This document shows, one piece after another, positions 22,485 to 32,618 of a DNA stretch of 64,000 bases (position 1 is its first letter; every line of letters begins with the position of its first letter). The stretch covers positions 25,444,001-25,508,000 of the forward strand of contig JAPTYO010000003.1 in assembly GCA_036873135.1 (NCBI GenBank). Direction: 5' to 3'. The stretch comes from Clarkia xantiana subsp. parviflora. Its lineage: Eukaryota > Streptophyta > Magnoliopsida > Myrtales > Onagraceae. The position numbers were made by a program, and so were the translations under genes. The notes beneath the pieces are model-generated. The model was not told the DNA's origin. It was given only the letters and a program-made list of their open reading frames with translations, and did no database searches.

Positions 22485-23315
22485 GGGTTAAGAACCTATG
22501 AAAGGTCTGAACTATCCCCATGTTAACGGGAGAGGTCTGAAATTTAAAAAGTTAATAGCAGAGGTCTGAAATTTCAATTTTGTTGATTTGAGGTTTTCCG
22601 TCCATTTTTAGGGTTAAATTTAACAGAATTGTGTGAAATGACATTTTTGCCAATTTAATATTTTGTTTTATTTAATATCTTATTTAAGGAAATGTGAAAT
22701 GACAATTTTACCCCTAAAGTCAAATTAAAACCACCCAACCCCGGCCACCGCCACCCGACTCCGGCCACCACCACCCGACTCCGGCCACCACCACCCGACT
22801 CCAACGACCACCACCTCGGCTCCGGCGACCCGACTCCGGCCACCACCTCGGCAAAAAAGCTCCGATCGGGGCCAAAAAGCTCCGATCGGGGCCAAAAAAG
22901 CTCCGATCGGAGCCAAAATCGGGGCCGGTGGCTCCGATCGGAGCCCAATCGGGGCCGGTGGCTCCGATTTTGGCCCAATCGGAGCCTTGGTGGTGGTCGC
23001 CGGAGTACGGTGGTGGTCGCCGGAGTACGATTGGTGGTCGCCGGAGTACCGTGGTGGCTTCAAGGGCATTTTGGTCTTTTCACTCCATGCATGTGATGAG
23101 CACACTTGATAGAAGGGCATTTTTGGAATTTTATTTTATTTCCGGTCACATGCCAAGCATGTGACCAACTTCCGTTAGTTTTAACGGAAAAAACTAACGG
23201 AGACCGCTGTTATCAACAAAACAGAAATTTCAGACCTCTGTTATTAACTTTTTAAATTTCAGACCTCTCCCGTTAACATGGATGATAGTTCAGACCTTTC
23301 ATAGGTTCTTAACCC
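22485..23315. mobile_element. Mutator-like element with a GC-rich core, 831 bp
   Basis: Ends are GGGTTAAGAACC and GGTTCTTAACCC, flanked by a perfect 9-bp target duplication TAATATATA (22476-22484 and 23316-23324). Inverted arms of about 150-180 bp share AGAGGTCTGAAATTT and CATAGGTTCTTAACCC. The core is strikingly GC-rich compared with the window. No transposase is present. Confidence 0.92.
22735..23060. repeat. GC-rich short tandem repeats inside the Mutator-like element
   Basis: Three repeat types lie in a row: CCACCCGACTCCGGCCACCA-like units, AAAAAGCTCCGATCGGGGCC-like units, and GGTGGTCGCCGGAGTACG-like units. GCTCCGATCGGAGC is a perfect palindrome. A reduced, related CCGGAGT-rich core sits in the degraded element at 24322-24640, so the core is a family feature rather than a one-off insertion. 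Confidence 0.8.
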
Positions 23316-23324
23316 TAATATATA

Positions 23325-23826
23325 CATGACTAGCTAATTTATTATGTAATTGAGAATATTAGTTAATTTATTTAATTATCATATACTATCTTATTTTTAA
23401 TTTATTTATTTTCAATTAGTTTATGTTGTTTTTCTCTTTCCTATAAATTCATTTTTTTAACAATTCAATATGATCACATATTATGCTTATAGATGTTGTC
23501 ATATATTAGAATAGAAAGGTTATTGATCATAAATTATATTTCTTAAAATTTACGTAAAACAACAGAATCACTATGATGTGGCATTTTTCCTATCATCTTA
23601 TAAAGGTGAATATTCCACATTAAAACTTTGTTACATCCCAACAAATATAGTTTATAGTTGGGACTGTTTTTAAGGTTCTTAATCCTTGTTTATTTCTGCC
23701 TCATCAGCCTTTGTCCTTGAGTCATTTGTGCTCATTTAGGGTTCTTCATGCTTCCTTTCACCAAGCTAGTAATACTTCTCTTATATAGGGAAGAAAAGTA
23801 AGGTTCTGAATTAGGGAAAACTTCTA

Positions 23827-23868
<42 letters not shown>

Positions 23869-24321
23869 CACATGATGTAGAATTCATACATGAATTCTTG
23901 TTGCCTTACATTGTAGATGTATTAGATCCGTAACACTCCCGCTACTATGTGCAGTATGCAAACCGGTATCCTACGATGACCGGAGCCTAACCTACGATTT
24001 GAAATCTCGAGCAATTGGCCTCAAAGTTTGTTTCATCTCATTATTTTCTACTTCTTTGTTGGATCCTGGTGTCCTAGTGATGATTTTGAGCTTAACAATC
24101 CGCTCGTGTAGACCTGCACAAAAGGATGGATCAGGATTGGTTCCGGTAATCCTATTCTGAAGCGTAAGTCATAAACTTATAGAGAAATCATAACTGAATC
24201 CTAAATTTCTATGCAAGTTTCTGACTTAAGTTTCCATCCCTTTGAGCAAATTTAGGCGCCCGGGTGGTTGACTGTCTGAAAATACTAAATGGCAGTTAGT
24301 TTCCATCCTATTTTTAGTGTA
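23325..24321. other. Non-coding stretch with a long A-tract
   Basis: About 23560-23640 resembles the upstream edge of the aspartic-protease unit flanks (TGGCAT...CATTAAAACTTT; compare 31611-31670 and 37609-37655). An A-run of more than 30 bases begins near 23828. The rest (23860-24321) has no recognisable gene. Confidence 0.5.
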
Positions 24322-24640
24322 TATTGATTGTATGAAGTTTCAACTTTGTTGAAATTTGCCGTCTCCGTCCATATTTGCTGAATTTGCTGTTAAAATTGAC
24401 AGAAATTGGTCATGTGCTTGTGACATGACTTGATAAAAAAATAAATCCAAATTTGCCCCTAATAGGGAGGTGGCCGGCCGGAGTAGGGTGTTGTCCGGAG
24501 TTGGGTGGTGGCCGGAGTAAACATATTAGTATTAGAGGCAATTTCGACTTTTCACACCATTCTGTTAAATTTAATAGCATAAATGGACGGAAAATCAAAT
24601 TTCAACAAAGTTAAACTTCAGACAGTCAATACCAACAATT
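24322..24640. mobile_element. Degraded Mutator-like inverted-repeat element
   Basis: Inverted arms of about 80-90 bp contain CAACTTTGTTGAAATTTG and CAAATTTCAACAAAGTT, together with CCGTCCAT...TTGACAGAA and their inverse. They flank a CCGGAGT-rich core like that at 22735-23060. Ends and target duplication are eroded. Confidence 0.55.
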
Positions 24641-25047
24641 TAAACTGAATTTCATATATGGCAAACTTTAGATAGTTTATAGATTCTCAGCCTTATTATA
24701 ACTGAACCGAATTTGATATATAGACAGAAATGCAACTTTAACGTGACGTAATGGTTAATAATGTCTCTTGTTGCAGGATTCATGCAGATGACGTAGCGTC
24801 CAAGCATCTTCTTGTACAGAACTCGAATCGCCATTTAGTGACGTTAACTGCCAAACTGTATTATTAGTGTTTATAAACTAACTAGTAACTACTATATATT
24901 TATGTGTCTGAAAACATGACAACATTTGATCTCTCTAGTCTATCTATACATATATATGCACTGGTACTATATATATGATCAAAACAAACTTCACTGTAAG
25001 TTTGGCAAATGCAATAATGGATATATCAAAGCTACTTGAAGAAATGG

Positions 25048-25845
25048 TCACGAGTTCGGAAGATGATCGCAGTTGGAAGAAACCCAGCCGATCCGCTTCT
25101 TCTCGTTGTCGTAGATCACCATCTTATCCTGCAACGAAATGTCTGCAAATGCGAGCCGAAACCGAAAGTACTTGATAAATAGATCTATGAACTTAAACAA
25201 GTCTCATTTATCATGTGGTATATAGGGTTAAGAACCTAATACAGTCCCAATATTGCACAACGTTGCTTTAAGTGTCCCATATTTAAATTGTTGCTAATAT
25301 GTGTCTCTAGTTTTGTTTTCGTTGTTTTTAGCAATTTCCGTCAGTTTTTTTTTTTATTAAGTTTGTCGAATTTGGATATGAGTTTTCTTCAATTCATGTA
25401 TATTTATGTCAATGAAGAAAATTGAACCTCAGTTTAGCATTAGTTCTTTAATTTCACAAAATGTAAACACTAGTTGACAATTGACATAAGTTACATAGAA
25501 GCATGAGTGTCCTTAAGTTTTCTACTCTTCTTTAAATGCTCTTATTTTTGAATTTTATGAAGCCATTGGACCAAAATACGTCAAATTTAATAGAAAAAAC
25601 AGACGGAAAACCAAAAAGCAACGAAAACGAAACTTGGGACACCTATTAGCAACAATTTAAACAGGGAACACCTAATTAACAACACGGTGCAAAGTTGGGA
25701 CAGTGATTAAGTTCTTAATCCTTAAGCATAATTACCCATTAGAAGGGATTAAGCATACCGTGATAATGAGGTATGATTCAGGTGGAATCTGCAGCTGGAC
25801 ATTTTTGGAGAAGTTCAACAAGAAAGGCTTGAAGTGTAGCTCTTC
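25048..25845 (-). pseudogene. AP2: Asp1-like aspartic protease fragment (exons 6 and 8)
   Basis: Minus-strand remnant. 25845 to about 25758 encodes the end of exon 6 (FKPFLLNFSKNVQLQIPP, ESYLIIT). 25142-25048 encodes the complete last exon (DISLQDKMVIYDNEKKRIGW, VSSNCDHLPNS, TGA). These match the Asp1 C-terminus and AP3 exons 6 and 8. Exons 1-5 and the short exon 7 are not found, and the intron is occupied by a Mutator-like element. Sequence differs more from AP3/AP4/AP5 than those do from each other, so it is the oldest-looking copy. Non-functional as it stands. Confidence 0.8.
25225..25721. mobile_element. Mutator-like element within AP2, 497 bp
   Basis: Begins GGGTTAAGAACC and ends GTTCTTAATCC, nearly the same termini as 22485-23315. 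Inverted arms share ATTTAAATTGTTGCTAAT/ATTAGCAACAATTTAAA-type and TTTCGTTGC motifs. The flanking 9 bases no longer match, so the insertion is old or rearranged. Confidence 0.7.
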
Positions 25846-25884
25846 ACATCCCCAATCGATCTAAACGGTTTCGAACCGTTTATG

Positions 25885-27300
25885 CTATTTGATGTTTCGT
25901 CTCTTTTAACACAATTTTTCCTTAAAAAAGAACAACATTTCAAATGTACGTTATGCTATTTCAACCACATGCACAATCATATGCCGACCAACAACAAATT
26001 CATAATATGATATCTAACAGAAATTCACAGAGAAGAAGAAGGAGAACAAATCACTAATTTCATCGCTAAACCAATACATCAGACCCCCCTAGTATTTATT
26101 AGGGCTACAACTTCCCAAAATAGCTAATAACCCCCCACACTTCTAGGAATGGACAATATATAGTGCTTATACTAAAAAGAGTACATATCATAATACGTCG
26201 ACCAACAACAAATTCATATGCCGACGCAATTTTTATTATCAAAGTCTCAATATTCCCTCGTGTACTTGAAGGCACAAATTAAGCGTTGAAGGCACATTTT
26301 TTTTTTCTTTTAATTTTAAAGTGTTATTACAGTTACATGCACACTATTCTATCTAAACTAATATTTTTTTAGACTGTAATTGTAATTAAGTTAACTTGTG
26401 TACTACTGAAGATCGATTCGGTTAATATTTAAATTCGACTTGCTAGATTTCAAGTTTAGTAGAACTTGACTCGAACTATATTCAACATTAAGCCGAGCTT
26501 GAGATTTATAATTGATTATTCGATATATGCTTAATCGCGCGGCCGGGTCTAATCAGTTTTTTATTAATAATAATATTAATAATAATTTATGTATCCCGAT
26601 ATAATTTGCATTCTTGCATGAAGGCTTATTTTGAGAAACCCAAATTAAACATTATATATATTTTTTGAAATATTAAATGAAAAGTGGTATGGATGTTCTA
26701 TTATAGTATGATATTATTTGAGCTCGAAAACAGCTATCGAGTACAAACTCGAACTGAAGTGCACCATTTAATTGAATAATTTTGAATTTTGTGAGCCGAG
26801 TTAAGCCGAGCTTGAATTCATTGAGTTTGGTTTTGATCCGGAATCGAGTTTTAAAACCTAACTCAGTCAAGTTCGAGCTTGAAAAAAAGTTGAGTAGGTC
26901 AAAACTCGCCCCTTTTACATTCGAACTTTAAAAAAAAAAATCTGAAATTCTCAGAACATTCGAACTTAATTTTGAGCCCTACATTTATAACATCAGATGT
27001 TATATATATATATATATTAAATTCGAACATCCTCGAAACCAAATGTTTTTTTTTTACGTAGGCTTGTTATTTCACTTCCGACAACAAATTCACGTTAATG
27101 TAGCATAATGTATTGTACGTATAAAGCTCATCAGCGTCAAGTATTATCAGTTTAATTTTATTATAATCATATATATATAATATATGCTTCTAATTAGTTC
27201 TTACAACAGAACATATTCATTTCATCTCTACATATTATCTGCTGTATAAATATAAGCTGCTTCTCCTGCTGCTTTTATTCTTCAGCTTACTATATAATTA
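25885..27300 (-). repeat. Flank of the tandem aspartic-protease unit, copy 1
   Basis: Non-coding DNA beyond the AP3 3' end. It matches 31745-32520 (beyond AP4) and 37740-38056 plus 46193-46560 (beyond AP5). Landmarks are GTTTCGTCTCTTTTAACACA, CATATGCCGACCAACAACAA, TTAAGCCGAGCTTGA and TTATAATTGAT. This defines AP3, AP4 and AP5 as members of one tandem array. Confidence 0.8.
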
Positions 27301-27403
27301 AACCTGAAAAAATATACAAGTATGAGAAAATCTTGTTATAATCCGATCCGAGCTTAGGGTTTACGGTTTAGGGTTTAGAGCTTAATTACTCTGGTGAAAT
27401 GGT

Positions 27404-27786
27404 TCATGACTTGAGAATGTTGTTACAATCTTCTACAGATACCCATCCAATCTGTTTCTTTTCATTGTCGAAAATCATCATCTTATCTTGCATCGAAATG
27501 TCTGCATAATAAAATAATTAGAACACATAGATGATAAAAAACATGTAATTAATCCTCATCATTTGATATAACAGTACACATTTTTACAAACTGGCAATAT
27601 GAATTCCAATAGACATTTCAAAATCGGGAATTCGCACAACTACTGACGTAATTTTATTTCGTCGGTAAAAATCCGTCGGTAAAATACTTGCAATATTAAT
27701 CTTATTAGTTACCTGCCAAAATGATGATCTTAGCACCAGTTTTCAAAGGCAAAATCCCCAAGCACACTTCTCCTTCTTTCTGCAAG

Positions 27787-27823
<37 letters not shown>

Positions 27824-30742
27824 CATCATTTCAAGTCCTTTTCGACACTGGAAAAAAACCCGACATATAACATAACTGAATCTAATACGAAAAAAACCGT
27901 AAAGTGTTCAGCTTTGAAGTAGTCGAATCTGATTACACGTTACCTATCTGTTTCTACTTGTTTTTACGACTCTATACACGTTTCTACTCGTTTCTACCCG
28001 TTTCTACTCAGAAAACGACTTTGGTTACGTTTTAGTTCATTTTTTATGGTAAAAATGTGCGATTCTACGACCTAGAGACGAATTTTTAACTACGCAGAGT
28101 CGAAACAATACTTACATCTACAATGATGTAAGCTTCAGGTGGGATCTGCAGTTGCTTATTGTTAGCAAACTTCAGCGTAACAGGCTTGAAGTAGCCCTTC
28201 ACTTCATCGACCGACTTGAACGGATCTTTACCTATCCAGCATACCTGGAGGAGGTCTTTAGGATGAACTTTGGCAGATTTCAGTGGCGTCCCTTTCAGAT
28301 CTTCCTTCACCTGATATTCCAATAAAATTTCCAAAACCGATTAATTTATTAGTTTCGCTGTTAGAATATATTACACAATACAAACTGATGTTTAAAAAAC
28401 CGTCACTACAAGAAAACAGAGCTTTAGCAGCAACAATAAATTTGGTTGCTATTGGTCATTGTTTTTCAATCAGACATACATTTTCACTATTAAAAATCGC
28501 ATTTTGTAGCAAAAAAAAAAATCGTAGCAAAATCGAATCTTTTAGCTACGGTGATTGCCGTAAGTAACGATTGCCTATGGTGGCGACTCAAAATACCGCT
28601 ACTAAAAGTCATGTTAATAACTTCATTATATGGTAAATGCTACTTTCAATGTCTCTTTTCGGTCGCTATCAAATTAATTTAATGTTTATTGCTGGAAAAC
28701 AAGCTTTCAGTAACCACCGTCAGTTATTATAAATACGTGTATTTTACTCATATATATACCTGATCAACCACAGCCTTATAAAGTTCTGAAGACAAAGATG
28801 TAAATGTGCTTCCACTATCGAAAATGATTTGAAGGCCCTTAAAACGAGTTGGCTCCCCATTATGGAATAGTTCTCCAAGTCCCGCGGAGTAATAGTCCCT
28901 GAACATATGACAGTTTTGTGATTTTTTTAATTAGCTATAATTTTTGCTGTCGCTATAACAAAACAAAGTTGCAACACTAAGTAAAAAAATTCCGTAATTA
29001 TAGTGTGCTGCCAAATAGTTTTAGCGGCGTTAATTTTGTATAAGTAGCTACAACTTTTGTGACGAAAAATACCGTCGCTAAAAGATACTTTAGACAACGA
29101 AAACAAATGCAAATATTCAGCACAGTGGTGGCTTTGTTCGTGCCAATAAAAAAAAATTAGTGGCAATTTTTTTGGCGCCGCTAAAAATACTTTTCTGCAT
29201 CAGTTATTAATTGCCACTAAAATATCTACACATTGATGGCTTTGTTGGTGTCACTAAAAGCCTTCTTTAGTTTACAGTTTCTAATTAACTAATTAAATCA
29301 TCTGCTTACTTCATTAAGGAGCTAGAGGTTCTTGGAACCCAAGCTATATTGGATGAGCTTGAAACTGCAGGAACATCTCCTAAGAACATGAAACCGCCAC
29401 CTTTTCTACGTAAGCAGTGTCCTACCACGTTTTTAAAAATACCCGCACTGTGAAGTTGCGATAAGATGCTGATTTTCCCGTCCGTAAGGCCGAGCATACC
29501 CGCTGTTGGTGGGGGATGATGTTCAGGGTAACGTTGCATAATGCCACACCTTGAAATGGGTAAAAAGTAACAAACTCGTTAGAGCTCGAAAACTAAGGAG
29601 CTAGTTAGCTTGGGACCCAAGTAAGATCATGAGTGAGTGTATATAGAAACAGGGCCAGTCCAAGGGTAAGACCAATAAAGTAAGGGTTTTTGGGGCAGTT
29701 GAAAGCTCAAAAAATAATTTTTTAATAAATTTTTCTGTTTAGTTGTCAATTTAATATATGGATAAAAGTAAGCTTTTAACAAAAATGTCACAAATTAAAA
29801 TATGGTTTTACGTCACAAATTCCCTTAGGCTGACCCGGTATAGAAAGGTTGAAGTCGAGGTTCATACCCGAATACCAAACGGGGGCTGATGACAGTACCA
29901 TTGGTCAAACGGAGAGGGAAGTTGTCGGTCACAAGAAACCCGAAAGAACTGGACTTATCCAGGTATTTAACATAATAGTTACATTTATCCTCAGGGCTCT
30001 TGCAGGGTTTCGTACGAACCGAACTACAAATCGGGTCGCCGCAACGTACGAATCTTTTCTTCTTAGGCTTATACTTTTTTTTAGCCATAGGCTGTCCAAA
30101 ATTAACAACCAATTGCAAATGTAATTATTGAATGTATGACTATTCCGTTACTAAAAGTCAAAACAATGTCGGTAAAAATATTTTTTTGTCATAAAAAATA
30201 TCGGTCAATAAAGGTTACGTTTTGCCGACGTATGTTTATTTTCATCGGGATTTATACCTTGGGTGCTTTACATTTAACCCAGGCGAGGCTACTGCCTGTG
30301 TCTATGTCGAAATCGAAGGTCTTTGGCCGTTGCCCGATCTTGAGCAATGCGGAATAGTACCTGCATCATTAGGAGCAAAATTAGTTTGGGTTATCGATAA
30401 TTGGTCGTTTTTACAATCAATGAAACAAAATTATCACTACTAGAAATAAATATCAGTTTTGCCAACGAAATCAAATTTCGTCGGTAATACCTCTTTATTG
30501 ACTACTGTCAAATGAATAGAGACAATATATACGTACGCTTTTGGATAGACGTTGCCGGAAAGAGGAAACATGACGGTGGTGCCGGCACTGCCGGTGGTCG
30601 GAGCTGGAGAGACAGCTACCGTCTGATTGAGGAAATTCGAAGAGAAGCGTGACGAGCCGAGTTGGAATTTAAATGCGGCGAAGAAGAAAATAAGAAGGTA
30701 GATCAGCCGAAATGAGCTTCTTTCTGTATCAGAAATCGCCAT
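27404..30742 (-). CDS. AP3: Asp1-like (nucellin-type) aspartic protease, 8 exons, intact
   Basis: Exons 30742-30537, 30360-30258, 30091-29868, 29549-29310, 28898-28760, 28310-28116, 27779-27713 and 27501-27404 all have GT-AG borders and join in frame to 423 codons plus TGA. Residues about 11-25 form a hydrophobic signal segment. The pepsin-like (A1) fold has its first active-site motif DIDTGSS at Asp89 (LAWVKC after it) and the second FDSGST at Asp285. The loop CNYYVKYLDKSSSFGFLV carries the flap-region Tyr. GMLGLTDGKISILSQL, NVVGHCL, FLGDVP, CWIGKDPFKSVDEV, QIPPEAYIIV, CLGIL and the C-terminal IGWV follow the order of Asp1/nucellin proteins; length is typical. Predicted secreted or vacuolar endopeptidase; substrate unknown. 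This is the only member of the local array without a defect. Introns hold CACTA-type remnants (for example from 28405). Confidence 0.9.
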
Positions 30743-30816
30743 TGTTGAACTTTGAGAAAATTCTCAAGTAGAATGATCGATACTAATACTGTAGGAATGG
30801 AATGCTGATGCTTGGG

Positions 30817-30824
30817 TTATTATA
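30817..30824 (-). promoter_or_regulatory. Weak TATA-like box of AP3
   Basis: The minus strand reads TATAATAA about 75 bases upstream of the AP3 start codon, in the position where paralogue AP4 has TATAAAA. Position and alignment to AP4 support it; function is inferred. Confidence 0.45.
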
Positions 30825-30833
30825 GAGGAAAAC

Positions 30834-31390
30834 TTTGACTAATTTACCAATTGCTACTTCGAACTTTATTTACTAAAAATTGGCAACCTAAACTTTCAGT
30901 TTTTGAACTGTTTCAATTTCTATTAAATTGGACAGAAACTAGGGTTGGCAATTCGCGCTCGGCACGATAGGCCGACACGAACACGACACGGGTTTGGGTT
31001 TGATATTGTTGACATGACACGACACGATAACACGATAAGTATATGTATACATATAACAATTTCTATTAAAATAAACATATCTAAACCTAACATGACCTTT
31101 TTTTGCAATGATACTTTATGGAGTTTAGATTGAACTCTCTAAATTGAGTAATTTTAAAATTTTAGTTTAAACATATTAATTTTTTTATTCAATTTACTAC
31201 AGATTTTTCGTGCCGATTTTTCATGTTGAGCCGTGTTTGGGCTGACCTTCAGAACACGACATGAATCTGGCACGACACGAACCCGCACTGCCCGCACGAA
31301 TTGCCAGTCGTAACCGAAATTGAGCATGTTTCCGCAACACGGGATCTTTTCATGTGCACACAAGATAAATTCAAATTAAAAGAATTGTGA
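30834..31390. mobile_element. Old inverted-repeat element remnant upstream of AP3
   Basis: Matches the left half of the Mutator-like element upstream of AP4 (36223-36728), including TTTGACTAATTTAC and CTTTTCATGTG. It therefore predates the AP3/AP4 duplication. It was later hit by the hAT element at 30940-31312. Confidence 0.6.
30940..31312. mobile_element. Non-autonomous hAT-like element (family 1), 373 bp
   Basis: Ends TAGGGTTGGCAATTCG and its imperfect inverse TACGACTGGCAATTCG. Flanked by ACAGAAAC (30932-30939) and ACCGAAAT (313-320 of 31000), an 8-bp target duplication with two differences. The AP4 copy of the same sequence at about 36347-36361 is the empty site (GACAGAAACTGAGCAT). Interior GGCACGA/CACGACACGA motifs match 780-1053. 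Confidence 0.88.
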
Positions 31391-31499
31391 CAAAATATCT
31401 TCAATTTTTTTTTTTTTGGTATGCTCAAAGAACCACTACATTATATTACAATTTTTTTTTTTCAAACATGTTTGTTTAACCGATTTTTTTTTTCTTCCA

Positions 31500-32520
31500 A
31501 ACTTGTGAGTTGTGACTATTGCATTAAATCAAGGCAATAATCTCTCGGTGGTGTTAGTATAAGAATATTAAATGACCAAGTTACGATGTCTTTACTAAAT
31601 GCAACCGACGTGGCATCTTTACTATCATCTTATTAAGGTCAATATTCTCCACTAAAACTTTATTAACTTATTTACAACAAATAATTAATACATCCAAATA
31701 TGTGCATTTGAGACTTTATCATTATTACAAATAAAAAGAATATTTATTATGTTATTTAAATGTTTCGTCTCTTTTAACACAATTTTCTTAAAAAAGAACA
31801 ATATTCAAATGTACGTATATGCTTATTTAAACCACATGCACAATCATATGCCGACCAACAACAAATTCATAATACGTCGACCAACAACAAATTCATATGC
31901 TGACGCAATTTTCATTATCATAAATTCATAATACCATGTACTTGAAGGCACAAATTATGCGTTGAAGGCATAATTTCTTTTTAAAGCGTTACAGTTACAT
32001 GCACATTTTTCTATCTTATTTTTTTAGAACTGTAATTGTAATTGAGTTAAGTTACTTGTGAACTATTGAACAAATCGACTCGATTAATATTTAAATTCAA
32101 CTTGCTAGATTTTAAATTGAGTTGAACTTGACTTGAACTATATTCATTATTAAGCCGAGCTTGAGATTTATAATTGATCATTCGATAGGCTCGATTGCGG
32201 GCCTAATCGAACTTTTATAAAAATAAAAAAAATAATAATAATATATATCTCGATATAATTTACATTCTTCGATGAAGGCTTATTTATATTTTTTGAATTA
32301 TTAAAATGGAAAGTGGGATGGTAGACGTTGTATTGTAGTATGATATATTTTGAGCTCTATCTCAAACTCGAAATAAAGTGCATTATATTTAATTTCATCT
32401 CTAGTACACCCTTTTCACTTCCTTCCTTTATTGATTGATGATTTAATATCTTATGATCTGCTATATAAATATAGGCTGCTTCTGCTGCTGCTTTATTCCT
32501 CAGCTTACTATATAAACCTG
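31500..32520 (-). repeat. Flank of the tandem aspartic-protease unit, copy 2
   Basis: Lies between AP4 and the AP3 upstream region. It matches 25885-27300 and the copia-split 37480-38056 plus 46193-46560. No gene is seen. Confidence 0.8.
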
Positions 32521-32618
32521 CAAAAATATATAAGGATGAGAAAATCTTGTTATAATCCGATCTGTGCTTAGATTTTACGTTTTAGGGGTTTAGTGCTTAA
32601 TTACTTTAGTAAAACGGT

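Noticed and set aside
22655..23164. Overlapping open frames on both strands of up to 131 codons
   Set aside because: They arise from GC-rich short tandem repeats in a Mutator-like element; length and residue pattern reflect the repeat period.
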